DNA from: an uncultured Porphyromonas sp.
GTDB lineage: Bacteria; Bacteroidota; Bacteroidia; Bacteroidales; Porphyromonadaceae
NCBI RefSeq assembly: GCF_915070105.1
Contig: NZ_CAJZFJ010000052.1
Coordinates: 1 to 16,241 of the forward strand
Direction: 5' to 3'
Length of the DNA: 16,241 nucleotides
Shown here: in pieces, positions 7,873 to 15,744 of the stretch
How positions within the stretch are numbered: the stretch's first letter is position 1
How the letters are laid out: each line of letters begins with the position of its first letter
Position numbers and translations under genes: made by a program
The notes under the pieces: generated by a model
What the model was told of the DNA's origin: nothing
The model's input: the letters and a program-made list of their open reading frames with translations, nothing else
The model's database searches: none

Positions 7873-9198
7873 ATGAAGAAACTACTTTGCGCTGTGGCGC
7901 TAGGTCTAATGACCACAGCAGGAGCCTTCGCTCAGATCGCCAATGTCAAGGCTGCAGAGAAGATCGCGGGATCAGGTGATAAGGCCGACTTCGATGAGGC
8001 TCGTCGCCTCATCAAGGAAGCCCTTGCCAACGATGAGACGAAGAACGACCCCTATACTTGGTACGTCGCAGGGCTGATCGACCGTGAGAACTTCAACGTA
8101 GAGCAGAAGAAGAGCCTCCTCGATGCATCTGCCGACAAGACCCCTATGTACATGGCTCTGGCTAATGTGATCCCCACTTGGCTTCAGGTGCACACCCTAG
8201 AGACCGCTGATGGTAAGGGTAAGCTCAAGTACTCTAAGAAGGTCAAGGAGGCCCTCCTCGTGGACTACCAGCAGCTCCTCAATGCAGGATCCTACTATTT
8301 CGATCAGAAGAAGTATGCAGAGGCTGCTGACGTCTTCGACAAGTTCCTCGACGTAAAGCGTTCCGCTCTCTTCGCTGACGAAAAGGCTGTCTCCGAGATC
8401 GACTCTCAGGCTATGAATATCGCCTACTATGCGATCGCCTCTGCCTATACAGCTAACGAGTATGGTAAGGCTATCGAAATGAACAAGAAGTTCGGTGACA
8501 TAGCCCTCAACAAGAAGGAGCTCCTGCAGATGGTAGCTGCCTCCTACCTCGCTAACAAGGACTCTGTCGGTGTCTTCCCCATCCTCATCGAGGGGGATAA
8601 GATCGCTCCTGAGATCCCATTCTTCCTAGCTAACATCGTTACGATCTATCAGAACCAAGGCAAGGAAGACGAAGCGATCAAGTATCTAGAGAGCAAGCTC
8701 GCTGCTAACCCCTCAGATGCAATGGCTCTGCTGATGACCGGTACTCTCCATGAGCGTACAGACCTCAAGAAGGCTCTCGAATGGTACTACAAGGCTGCTA
8801 AGGCTAACCCCGAAGACTTCAATGCTAACCTCTATCTCGGTCAGGCTCTGTATAACTCTGCTGCCAAGCTCTATGAAAATAGCAACATCACTGCAGAGCA
8901 GTCAGCTGTCGCAGATAAGCTCCTGAAGGCTGCCATTCCTGCGCTAGAGATCGCCTACAAGAGCAACCCTGACAATGTAAAGGGCCTCCTCGGTAGCATC
9001 TACTACCAGCAGAAGATGGACGATAAGAAGACTGCCATCGATAATGGTACTCTTGAGGTCGGTACACCTGCCCTTGGGGATCTAACGGATCTGATCGCAT
9101 CTATTGACTTCACCGTTGCACCTAAGGAAGAGGCTCCAGCTCCAGCTCAGCCGGTTAAGAAGGCTCCAGCTAAGGCTAAGGCAAAGGGTCGTAAGTAA
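7873..9198 (+). CDS. Secreted TPR-repeat protein (TprA-like)
   Basis: A 441-residue protein with a signal peptide (residues 1-20, AFA before Gln21), so it is periplasmic or otherwise exported. The body is helical, with several tetratricopeptide-like repeats, clearest at about 136-158 (YYFDQKKYAEAADVF) and 255-325 (NQGKEDEAIKYLE, ALEWYYKAAKANPEDFNANL). The C-terminus is a Pro/Ala/Lys tail ending KAKAKGRK. TPRs mediate protein-protein contacts; no catalytic motif is seen. It starts 26 bp after gyrA and ends before a strong terminator. Codon choice is strongly biased (GCT, AAG, CTC), which suggests high expression. From memory, P. gingivalis has a virulence-linked TPR protein (TprA) directly downstream of gyrA; orthology here is likely but unchecked. 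Confidence 0.85.
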   Translation: MKKLLCAVALGLMTTAGAFAQIANVKAAEKIAGSGDKADFDEARRLIKEALANDETKNDPYTWYVAGLIDRENFNVEQKKSLLDASADKTPMYMALANVIPTWLQVHTLETADGKGKLKYSKKVKEALLVDYQQLLNAGSYYFDQKKYAEAADVFDKFLDVKRSALFADEKAVSEIDSQAMNIAYYAIASAYTANEYGKAIEMNKKFGDIALNKKELLQMVAASYLANKDSVGVFPILIEGDKIAPEIPFFLANIVTIYQNQGKEDEAIKYLESKLAANPSDAMALLMTGTLHERTDLKKALEWYYKAAKANPEDFNANLYLGQALYNSAAKLYENSNITAEQSAVADKLLKAAIPALEIAYKSNPDNVKGLLGSIYYQQKMDDKKTAIDNGTLEVGTPALGDLTDLIASIDFTVAPKEEAPAPAQPVKKAPAKAKAKGRK

Positions 9199-9282
9199 AC
9201 CACACGAGTTTACCTAGATCCTCTTCGGTTTTGCCAGCTGACTCCATCAGGAGGCAAGGCGAACCGACATAACGAATAATTT

Positions 9283-9332
9283 CCCCTCCCCTCCAGTGCC
9301 GCTATAAGGGCTGGAGGGGAGGGGTTCTTTTA
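9283..9332 (+). terminator. Intrinsic terminator of the gyrA-TPR unit
   Basis: A perfect 14-bp GC-rich stem (CCCCTCCCCTCCAG 9283-9296 and CTGGAGGGGAGGGG 9311-9324) with a 14-nt loop is followed by TTCTTTTAT. It lies 85 bp after the TPR stop codon, in the right orientation. Confidence 0.88.
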
Positions 9333-9514
9333 TGGTATCCTATTTCCTAAACGCTCATTCTCTCAATAGGCTTTCTCTTTCTTGCATACATGCTCTCTTG
9401 GAGATAGAATATAGAGGAAGAGATGAGCAAGCTTAATCAGGCTGCAGCTATGGAAGATATTCTTAATCAGAATTCGCTATCCTCCTGATGTCTAGGTCTT
9501 GGATGTAGTGCCCT

Positions 9515-9562
9515 GGACAAGAGCAGAGGCGATCCTCCCATACTGGGGAGGATCGCCTCTGC
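9515..9562 (-). terminator. Intrinsic terminator of the ECF sigma operon
   Basis: A perfect 17-bp stem (9523-9539 and 9546-9562) with a 6-nt loop, about 30 bp beyond the stop of the minus-strand beta-barrel gene. In the minus direction the stem is followed by TCTTGTCC, a modest T-rich tail. Stem strength supports termination on this strand. Confidence 0.8.
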
Positions 9563-9590
9563 AATGTAGCTTGTTAGGGGAGCTTGTTCG

Positions 9591-10496
9591 CTAGAGCCCG
9601 AGAGATATGCCTACGGAGTACATAGAGGTGGAGGGAAGTCCCTTATCAAGGAAGAGGGGAAGAAGACTGTAGGTTGCATAGATTCCGACAGGAGCACACT
9701 TAATCTGTGCTCTTAGGTCTAGGCCGAGGGGGTTGAGGCCAAGGTCTTTGCCTAGGATACGAGGGGTGCGGTAGTCTCCTAGCCATACCTTGGAGCTAGA
9801 GGCTGTCCGTAGCTTGAACTCCGCACCGAATGAGAATTCCCAAGGTGAGAGCGACTTTGCCCAGGGGTGTATCCTGAGTGTGAGGGGAAGGGTTAGATAG
9901 GTGATATGTAGACTCGAGGTGCGTATACCTTCGGGAGCGGTGTAGTGAATGAGCTTGGTGGCGCCATTATCCTCCTGATAGACGTAGTCCCCACTGAGAT
10001 GAAGCGAGTTGAACTGCAGGTGGATCCCTGCAGAGAGCGTGACTTTGTGCGAGAGAGTATGGTGGTAGCCTAATAACTGGAACTGATAGCGCAGGGAGCT
10101 GCCACGTCTGAGGCCTGTGGTTCCATCGCCTGTCAGAGATACATAACCGATAGAGCCACCACCGATAGTGATGTGGCGCTTGGAATTCGAGCGACTCTGT
10201 CCTTTACGAGTAGGGAAGAAGATCTCGGGACGAGGTAGGCGGATGTGCTCTCTCGTGCCCTGCTCTTCGATCCTTCCCTCGCCGTAGATGCCACGGAAGA
10301 GGTAGGCAGAGGGGCGTTTTGTACCCGTTGAATCTAGTTGATAGACCTTGATCTCGAGTTGCCCCTTGCTGTCCTTGAGATCGAGGATGTGCTTCCGCCA
10401 GTGTATGGTCGTGTCCTGCGGAGCATCCTGCTGTGCTTGTAGGGTGAACGTCGAGGCCGCCAGTAGGAGGGCTGAGAGAAGATACTTGGTGTACAT
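9591..10496 (-). CDS. Outer-membrane beta-barrel protein (PorT-like)
   Basis: A 301-residue protein with a signal peptide (about residues 1-21, ending LQAQ). From about residue 105 it shows alternating hydrophobic/polar stretches rich in Gly and aromatic residues, such as GGGSIGYVSLTG, YQFQLLGYHH and YLTLPLTLRIHP. It ends in the barrel-like YSVGISLGL, with a preceding segment TYSLLPLFLDKG. These features are typical of the small outer-membrane beta-barrel (PorT/OMP_b-brl) proteins common in Bacteroidota. No porin or enzyme motif is seen, so substrate and partner are unknown. It is the last gene of the ECF sigma unit, 35 bp after the DUF6108-like gene, and is followed by a strong terminator. 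Confidence 0.72.
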   Translation of the reverse strand: MYTKYLLSALLLAASTFTLQAQQDAPQDTTIHWRKHILDLKDSKGQLEIKVYQLDSTGTKRPSAYLFRGIYGEGRIEEQGTREHIRLPRPEIFFPTRKGQSRSNSKRHITIGGGSIGYVSLTGDGTTGLRRGSSLRYQFQLLGYHHTLSHKVTLSAGIHLQFNSLHLSGDYVYQEDNGATKLIHYTAPEGIRTSSLHITYLTLPLTLRIHPWAKSLSPWEFSFGAEFKLRTASSSKVWLGDYRTPRILGKDLGLNPLGLDLRAQIKCAPVGIYATYSLLPLFLDKGLPSTSMYSVGISLGL

Positions 10497-10531
10497 GATG
10501 GTAGGATATGAGTATTGTGGTTGTTATTTCC

Positions 10532-11014
10532 TTATTTCCGTTTTTGGGCTGGGGACTTAGGGGAGAGGATCTTTTGGATGAGCTCCTCTGTCTGGAGTGT
10601 TCCCCCGATGCTTACGAGTGTAATCGTCCCATGGGTGTCGTAGGAGTAGAGGAGGTAGCGGTGGATCTTGGAGTCTTTGCTAGAGAAGCGATAGTAAGCA
10701 CCTATGAGGCGCCCTTGCTCGATCTGCTCCTTGATGATGGCAGCTATCCGTCGGTCTGCGTCTAGGGCTTGTTCTACGTCACTCCACTGAGTCTCTAGCT
10801 CTCTACCACTAGGGTGGAGCTGTAGGGTATAGCAGTAGGTGGCATCGTAGCGGGTGAGTAGATCCTTGCCTAGCTCGACATAGACGGCATTCTTGGCGCG
10901 ACGGTAGCGCTGTATGACCTGCTGTGTCCTTAATGGGGGCTGTACCTCGGTCTGCGCTCTGAGAGTCGGGGAGAGGAGCAGCAGTGTGAGTAGGAGGATG
11001 ATCTGTCTATACAT
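10532..11014 (-). CDS. Secreted protein of unknown function, DUF6108-like
   Basis: A 160-residue protein with a clear signal peptide (MYRQIILLLTLLLLSPTLRA). The mature part is mixed alpha/beta, with patterns such as VYVELGKDLLTRYD, IKEQIEQGRLIGAYYRF and ITLVSIGGTLQTEELIQKIL, ending in a Lys/Arg tail. From memory this layout (short helix, then a segment ending in a glycine-rich strand and a final helix) resembles Bacteroidales proteins labelled DUF6108, which are encoded next to ECF sigma genes; I cannot confirm the assignment. It lies 16 bp after the anti-sigma-like gene and 35 bp before the beta-barrel gene. A periplasmic role linked to the sigma system is inferred from position only. Confidence 0.6.
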   Translation of the reverse strand: MYRQIILLLTLLLLSPTLRAQTEVQPPLRTQQVIQRYRRAKNAVYVELGKDLLTRYDATYCYTLQLHPSGRELETQWSDVEQALDADRRIAAIIKEQIEQGRLIGAYYRFSSKDSKIHRYLLYSYDTHGTITLVSIGGTLQTEELIQKILSPKSPAQKRK

Positions 11015-11030
11015 GATGTGGAAGATGAGA

Positions 11031-11543
11031 CTAATCTAGCTCTATAGAGAGTTGGGGGAGGGGAGTAGATAGGGGGAGGGCAACAGCCTGTAGAGCTTCC
11101 TCTGCACGCTGTGCTGCCTCATCCTCATCCTGGATCCTTTCGCCTGCGATGAAGAGGGTAGAGGAGTATTTGACCTTAGAGCGATCGGAGAAAAATAGGT
11201 GATACCCGAGAGGGATAGCTAATAAGAGTGCTGCAGCTATCCCTCCCATAAGATAGGGACGAAGGAGCCGAATGCGCACATTTCCTTGCTTCTCGGTCGT
11301 AGGTAGGCTCAGCTCAGGTGGAAGAGGTGCCCGTTCATAGCCGATAAGCAGTGGACGTACCTCAGTAAAGAGGGGAATCAGCTCCCGATGCTCAGCAGAG
11401 ATTCTATCAGAGGCAAAGTAGTCTCGTAGCAAGGACTCTTCCTCGGAGGTGGTCTTGCCTAGGAAGTATCCGTCGATCAGTTCCTCTATCTGATGGGGGG
11501 AGAGAGGATGATGGGGGGCGGGGCTATTTGTATCTTGTGCCAT
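11031..11543 (-). CDS. Single-pass membrane anti-sigma-like protein
   Basis: With the start chosen here the protein has 170 residues and begins MAQDTN. A longer reading from 11597 would add 18 Cys/His-rich residues unlike a normal N-terminus. The cytoplasmic part has IEELIDGYFLGKTTSEEESLLRDYF at about 19-43, a helical pattern seen in Bacteroidota proteins paired with ECF sigma factors. One transmembrane helix covers about 97-118, and the outer part contains AGERIQDEDEAAQRAEEALQ. There is no zinc-binding HxxxCxxC motif, so it is not a ZAS-type anti-sigma. Its start overlaps the end of the sigma gene by 20 bp, which suggests translational coupling and a balanced ratio. An inhibitory role is inferred, not shown. 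Confidence 0.72.
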   Translation of the reverse strand: MAQDTNSPAPHHPLSPHQIEELIDGYFLGKTTSEEESLLRDYFASDRISAEHRELIPLFTEVRPLLIGYERAPLPPELSLPTTEKQGNVRIRLLRPYLMGGIAAALLLAIPLGYHLFFSDRSKVKYSSTLFIAGERIQDEDEAAQRAEEALQAVALPLSTPLPQLSIELD

Positions 11544-12054
11544 AGGGTGCAAAGTCTTTGTGCATGAGCAGTCGTGAGCGCAGGGCAGAGCGTGCACGGC
11601 TAAGATTGTTGTAGATCGCTTCGGGGCTCAGCCCTGCGATACGAGCGATTTCCTCTACCTCGTAGCCTTCTACCTCCTTGAGACGGAAGATGAGGCGTTG
11701 CTTTGTAGGTAAGCTATCGATAGCAGAGGTGAGTAGCGCCTGTACCTCAGCATGCTCGATCTCGTCCTCTGTCGAGGGAGCTAGGAGGCGATCGGCCTCC
11801 TCGATCTCAGCCCGAGGTCTCGTACGTCTGAGGAAGTCTATGGCTTGGTGGTGCACCACCGTGCGACATAGAGCTTCGAGGCTACTGTAGTGCTCCCATT
11901 CTTGTCTGTGGACTAAGAGTCTAAGGAGTGACTCTTGGACGACATCCTCGGCATCATCCTGATCCCCGACGATATGTGTCGCCTGGGAGAGGAGCTGAGG
12001 ACGCAGAGTCTCGAGCAGTTGGGTGAGCCGATTGTAGGACATCGATTGGAGCAT
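11524..12054 (-). CDS. ECF-family RNA polymerase sigma factor
   Basis: A 176-residue sigma-70-type factor with only regions 2 and 4, as in the ECF group. Region 2 (about 15-80) holds DAEDVVQESLLRLL, the core-binding and -10 recognition segment. Region 4 (about 112-162) holds LPTKQRLIFRLKEVEGYEVEEIARIAGLS followed by the recognition helix EAIYNNLSRARSALRSRL. A second ATG lies four codons in (12042), so the start could be either. It leads a four-gene unit: sigma, anti-sigma-like membrane protein (20-bp overlap), secreted protein and outer-membrane barrel. The likely output is a response to envelope conditions; its target promoters are unknown. Confidence 0.9.
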   Translation of the reverse strand: MLQSMSYNRLTQLLETLRPQLLSQATHIVGDQDDAEDVVQESLLRLLVHRQEWEHYSSLEALCRTVVHHQAIDFLRRTRPRAEIEEADRLLAPSTEDEIEHAEVQALLTSAIDSLPTKQRLIFRLKEVEGYEVEEIARIAGLSPEAIYNNLSRARSALRSRLLMHKDFAPYGTRYK

Positions 12055-12116
12055 TTTTTCTTAGGGAGATAGGGGCTATCTGTCCGTTATCTATAGAGAA
12101 GACGCATGAGTTAGGT

Positions 12117-12124
12117 CAAACCTA
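12117..12124 (-). promoter_or_regulatory. Candidate -7 box for the ECF sigma operon
   Basis: TAGGTTTG on the minus strand matches TAnnTTTG in every fixed position, 62 bp before the sigma-factor ATG. The -33 region is only TTTA at 22-bp spacing, so the promoter is weak or may use another sigma factor, possibly the operon's own. Confidence 0.45.
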
Positions 12125-12352
12125 TCATCTGGGATAAAAATGATGATAAATATGCTTTCTTGAGCTCTGGTTTCCTTTTGCAAATAAGGAAGCCTCATCG
12201 CTCTACTAGAGATGAGGGGAGGCAAGTATTGCCAAGTCTCCTAAGTGGGAGTCAGCTGTGAGGTTGGCCCTATCTTAAGCCGAGGAAGAAAAAAGGATGT
12301 AGGCAGGTGGATAGATTTAAGGCCGACTATCCTCTGTGCATGGAGGAGTAGA

Positions 12353-12408
12353 TGGATAAAATAAGGAGAGGCTATTCTACCGATGTGCGTCGGATCGAAT
12401 AGCCTCTC
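12353..12408 (-). terminator. Intrinsic terminator of the NlpE-like gene
   Basis: GAGAGGCTATTC (12366-12377) and GAATAGCCTCTC (12397-12408) form a perfect 12-bp stem, with an inner CCGA/TCGG pairing. On the minus strand it is followed by CTTATTTTAT. It lies 49 bp after the stop codon. Confidence 0.85.
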
Positions 12409-12456
12409 TCGATGATGTATCCCCTCACATGAGGTGTTCAGGGATGGAGGTTAGAC

Positions 12457-12909
12457 TTACTTCTTGTTGAGAACGTACTGTGCAGCTAGCTCGCCAGTAG
12501 GCAGTTCCTTCGTCGTCTGGTCTAGTAGGGTGAGGGTGCCAGCAGCTACCTTGTAGTAGGTCTCTAGGTTAGAGGATGGCGTGATGAGGGTTACTAGCCC
12601 GTTTGCTTCGAGCTTGTAGGTGCCATTCTCATCCATAGGTTCTACACCAGCCTTGGAGAACTCCTCGTGCTTGCTGTAGGTACCATCAGCGTTGAGGGTG
12701 ATCTTCGTGGTGACAGAACCATCAGCACCAGGGAGAACACCTTCGTAGGTGCCTACGACATCACCATTAGCCTGGTCAGCTGCGGGCTGAACGGCAGTGG
12801 TCATCGTGCTGTCCATAGCGGCGCTATCCGTAGAGGATGCGTCGGTCTTACCCTGGCAAGAAGCGAGGGCGAACGCCATAAAGGCGAAAGAAACAAATAC
12901 TTTCTTCAT
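12457..12909 (-). CDS. NlpE-like lipoprotein lacking the CxxC motif
   Basis: A 150-residue lipoprotein. The start is taken at MKKVFVSF (12909), because the frame from 12930 merely adds seven residues before a proper signal; the lipobox is LASC with Cys18 lipidated. A Ser/Ala/Asp-rich linker (about 20-50) precedes a small beta-rich domain, GTYEGVLPGADG at 53-64 then TTKITLNADGTY at 67-78, which is the NlpE N-terminal pattern. In NlpE this loop usually reads CADC; here both cysteines are glycine (GADG, 61-64). In E. coli NlpE senses envelope and surface stress through Cpx, a system not seen here, so only the fold family is claimed. It is a single gene with its own terminator. Confidence 0.75.
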   Translation of the reverse strand: MKKVFVSFAFMAFALASCQGKTDASSTDSAAMDSTMTTAVQPAADQANGDVVGTYEGVLPGADGSVTTKITLNADGTYSKHEEFSKAGVEPMDENGTYKLEANGLVTLITPSSNLETYYKVAAGTLTLLDQTTKELPTGELAAQYVLNKK

Positions 12910-12986
12910 AATCTTTATTTGTCTAGTCAAAGTCGTCTACCATGACTGCTCTTTGGGTAGAACGTCAAAGAGGACGAATTCGGATA

Positions 12987-12994
12987 CAAACGTA
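12987..12994 (-). promoter_or_regulatory. Candidate -7 box for the NlpE-like gene
   Basis: TACGTTTG on the minus strand is a full match to TAnnTTTG, 77 bp before the chosen ATG and downstream of the nadE stop. No TTTG is found at 19-21 bp upstream, so the -33 element is poor. It implies a leader of about 70 nt. Confidence 0.4.
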
Positions 12995-13029
12995 CTAAAA
13001 ATATTGATATATAGGTATCACCTCTACGT

Positions 13030-14973
13030 CTAGTCTACCGATAGCTGGTCTATCTCCTCTAACCAAGCCCGTGAGGATACGTCACTTGGCATACGCCAAT
13101 CTCCCCTAGGCGAGAGGCTTACTCGGCTAACCTTGGGGCCATCAGGTAGACAGTTGCGCTTGTATTGCTGGGAGAAGAAACGACGATAGAATATCTTCAT
13201 CCAGTGTCGGATCATCTCTGGCGCATACTCATCCTTGAATGCCATCCGAGCTAGGTAGAAAATCTTGCTCGGGGTATAGCCATAACCGAGGAGGTTGTAG
13301 AGGAAGAAGTCGTGTATTCTGTAGGGTCCAACGAGATCCTCCGTCTTCTGGTCGATGTTGCCATCGCTATCGGTAGGCTTGAGCTCTGGAGAGATCGGTG
13401 TATCGACCACGGCCTGGAGCACCTCGGAGAGCTTCTCGCCGAAGCGAGAGATCTTGGCTAGGTGAGAGACGATGATCTGTACCGCAGTCTTGGGGACTCC
13501 TGCATTGACCGAATACATGGACATGTGGTCACCATTGAAGGTGCACCATCCGAGAGCCAGCTCAGAGAGGTCTCCTGTACCGATAACTAGAGCATTATAC
13601 TTATTGGCTAGATCCATAAGGATCTGCGTGCGCTCTCTTGCCTGTGTGTTTTCGTATACGACATCTTGTATCTCGGGATCATGTCCGATGGTCGCAAAGT
13701 GCTGGAGACAGGCCTCTGTGATGTCGATCGTACGTGCTGTCACACCTAGCTGCTCCATGAGGTGTAGGGCATTACTCTTGGTACGCTGGCTGGTACCGAG
13801 GCCAGGCATGGTGACTGCGATAATCCCCTCACGTGGTATCCCGAGGAAGTCAAATGCAGCTACGGCGACAAGTAGAGCAAGGGTGGAGTCTAGACCGCCT
13901 GAGATCCCCAGTACAGCGTGGCGTGCCCCTACGAACTGTAGGCGCTGAGCAAGGGCACAAGTCTGGATGTCAAACATCTCCTCGGCTCGCTCTCCCTCGG
14001 TGCCATTCTGTGGAAAGAATGGGTTCTGCTCGATGGTGCGGTCTATGTCTAGAGACTCCTCCTGACTTCTCAGCTTGAAGGGGATCTCTAGGAGTAGCCC
14101 CCGCTCTGTATGGTCGGTGACAGACTCATTGAAGCTATTGGTGCTGATGCGATCATAGTCGATACGGCTGATATCGATGTCACTGATGATCATACGCTCC
14201 TCATGGACGAATCGAGGTGTCTCCTCTAGGATCTTCCCGACCTCGGCGATGAACGCCTTCCCAGCAAAGACTGCATCCGTCGTACTCTCTCCATAGCCTG
14301 CAGATGAATAGACATAGGCGCATCGGTTCTGAGAGGAGAGTCCACTGATGAGTGAGCGTAGGTAAGTGTTCTTGCCCGCTAGCTCATTGCTAGCAGAAAG
14401 GTTGAAGATAATCTGAGCCCCATAGAGCGCAAGTCTAGTGCCTGGGGTATAGGGAGTCCACATATCCTCACAGATCTCGATCCCGATAGACACACCAGAC
14501 GAACGGAAGAGTACATTGTGTCCGATGGGTACATCAAACTCTCCTATGTGGATGGTCGCTAGCTGTAGATCACGTGCAGGTGCGAACCAACGAGCCTCCT
14601 GGAACTCTCGATAGTTAGGCAGATAGGTCTTAGGTATTGCACCGAGTATCTTACCCGACTGTAGGGCTACTGCCGCATTGAAGAGCTGAGCCCCGATGAG
14701 AATAGGCATCCCTACGATGACCAGAGGGGGCGTATCGGCTGTACGCTCGGCGAGCTTAAGGAGCGCCTTCTGAGCTTGGTCGATAAGGAAGGGTTGGAGG
14801 AAGAGATCACCACAGGTGTAGCCTGTGACGCATAGCTCTGGGAAGGTAATTACCTCTACTCCCTTAGCCTCTGCCTCGAGTATCTGAGCTTCGATACGCT
14901 CGATGTTGTACATACAGTCCGCAACTCGGACAAAGGGGACAGCTGCCGCCACCTTGACAAAGCCATGTTTCAT
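13030..14973 (-). CDS. nadE: Glutamine-dependent NAD(+) synthetase
   Basis: A 647-residue two-domain enzyme that makes NAD from nicotinic acid adenine dinucleotide, ATP and glutamine. The N-terminal nitrilase-type glutaminase domain (about 1-290) has its catalytic triad at Glu46 (FPELCVTGY), Lys115 (PKTYLPN) and Cys168 (IEICEDMW). The C-terminal synthetase domain has the ATP-pyrophosphatase loop SGGLDS at 358-363. The chosen start MKHGFVKVAAAVP matches the family N-terminus; the frame opens 18 codons earlier (15027) with residues unlike it. It lies 56 bp downstream of the marC-family gene on the same strand. With its glutaminase domain the enzyme need not rely on free ammonia. Confidence 0.97.
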   Translation of the reverse strand: MKHGFVKVAAAVPFVRVADCMYNIERIEAQILEAEAKGVEVITFPELCVTGYTCGDLFLQPFLIDQAQKALLKLAERTADTPPLVIVGMPILIGAQLFNAAVALQSGKILGAIPKTYLPNYREFQEARWFAPARDLQLATIHIGEFDVPIGHNVLFRSSGVSIGIEICEDMWTPYTPGTRLALYGAQIIFNLSASNELAGKNTYLRSLISGLSSQNRCAYVYSSAGYGESTTDAVFAGKAFIAEVGKILEETPRFVHEERMIISDIDISRIDYDRISTNSFNESVTDHTERGLLLEIPFKLRSQEESLDIDRTIEQNPFFPQNGTEGERAEEMFDIQTCALAQRLQFVGARHAVLGISGGLDSTLALLVAVAAFDFLGIPREGIIAVTMPGLGTSQRTKSNALHLMEQLGVTARTIDITEACLQHFATIGHDPEIQDVVYENTQARERTQILMDLANKYNALVIGTGDLSELALGWCTFNGDHMSMYSVNAGVPKTAVQIIVSHLAKISRFGEKLSEVLQAVVDTPISPELKPTDSDGNIDQKTEDLVGPYRIHDFFLYNLLGYGYTPSKIFYLARMAFKDEYAPEMIRHWMKIFYRRFFSQQYKRNCLPDGPKVSRVSLSPRGDWRMPSDVSSRAWLEEIDQLSVD

Positions 14974-15029
14974 AGATATGCTTCTTGTTTCTTGTAAATA
15001 GAGAATCGTATTGTGACTAGGGGACAATC

Positions 15030-15707
15030 CTATCCCGCATGATTGGCCACTCCCTGCTGTACCATAGCGATTACATCGATGAGATTCTTTGCGATGAACT
15101 TGACAGAGATAGCTAGGAGTACAACGCCGAAAAACTTACGGAGAATATATACCCCATTAGCTCCTAGAAGACGGTCCAAGACAGACACGTAGCGCAGGAC
15201 AAGGTACACGATCACCATGTTAAGTATGATACTTATGGCGAGGTTAATCATAGCCATCCCATCAGCACGTAGGGTGAGGAGTGTCGTGAATGAGGCTGCC
15301 CCAGCGAAGAGGGGAAAGACAAGGGGGACAAAAGTCGAATTGCCATTAGAGTCCTCCGACTTGAAGATCTCGATGCCGAAGATCATCTCCACAGCCATGA
15401 CGAAGAGTACAATACCCCCCGCTACACCGAAGGTCGATATGTCTGCCCCGAAGGATCCTAATAGAGGCTCTCCTGCAAGAAGGAAGGCAATGAGGATAAT
15501 CCCCGAATAGATACCGACCTGTGAGGCTTGATAGACCTGTCCCTTTGACTTTAGGGATAGGATGATGGGGATCGCTCCGATGATATCGATCGTGACGAAT
15601 AGCGTAAGGAAGGACTTGTAGATCTGATCTAGGCTGAGGGCAGAGAACTCATGCCCTAGGGTGCTTAGGAACTCCCCGAAACTTGTACTAAGTAGTGTAG
15701 CGGTCAT
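15030..15707 (-). CDS. MarC-family integral membrane protein
   Basis: A 225-residue inner-membrane protein with about six hydrophobic helices. Family features include LFVTIDIIGAIPIILSL near 36-52, the central FVPLVFPLFAGAASFTTLLTL at about 126-146 (the PL-x-P-x-x-AGP-like signature, here with AGA) and the C-terminal FFGVVLLAISVKFI. Length fits MarC/YchE proteins. The function of the family is unknown; the early link to multiple antibiotic resistance in E. coli was not upheld, to my knowledge. It lies 56 bp before nadE and about 80 bp after tRNA-Gly, all on the minus strand. I see no separate promoter, so it might be read through from the tRNA promoter past the hairpin at 15745-15783. Confidence 0.88.
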   Translation of the reverse strand: MTATLLSTSFGEFLSTLGHEFSALSLDQIYKSFLTLFVTIDIIGAIPIILSLKSKGQVYQASQVGIYSGIILIAFLLAGEPLLGSFGADISTFGVAGGIVLFVMAVEMIFGIEIFKSEDSNGNSTFVPLVFPLFAGAASFTTLLTLRADGMAMINLAISIILNMVIVYLVLRYVSVLDRLLGANGVYILRKFFGVVLLAISVKFIAKNLIDVIAMVQQGVANHAG

Positions 15708-15744
15708 AGTGATACGTCTTATGTAGTAGTAATGAATGCATAGC

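Larger units (their letters stand above)
9199..9590. other. Convergent intergenic region with two terminators
   Basis: A 392-bp gap between the convergent TPR and beta-barrel genes. Besides the terminators at 9283-9332 and 9515-9562 it holds an imperfect hairpin near 9224-9268 (CGGTT/TTGCC against GGCAA/AACCG) and a direct repeat of CTTAATCAG at 9432-9440 and 9462-9470. No gene is supported; a 21-codon frame beginning near 9423 has nothing in its favour. Confidence 0.65.
12055..12456. other. Intergenic region upstream of the ECF sigma gene
   Basis: A 402-bp gap with no credible gene. It contains the candidate -7 box at 12117-12124 and the NlpE-gene terminator at 12353-12408. It also holds TTCCTT/AAGGAA (12172-12177, 12186-12191), an imperfect hairpin at about 12192-12222 (GCCTCAT, CTCT against AGAG, ATGAGG) and GGCAAGTATTGCC at 12231-12243. 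The hairpins may be regulatory or a second terminator; the sequence does not settle this. Confidence 0.55.

Noticed and set aside
9305..9324. G-quadruplex in the G-rich arm of the gyrA-TPR terminator
   Set aside because: The G runs are explained by the perfect hairpin with T-tail; no need for a second structure.
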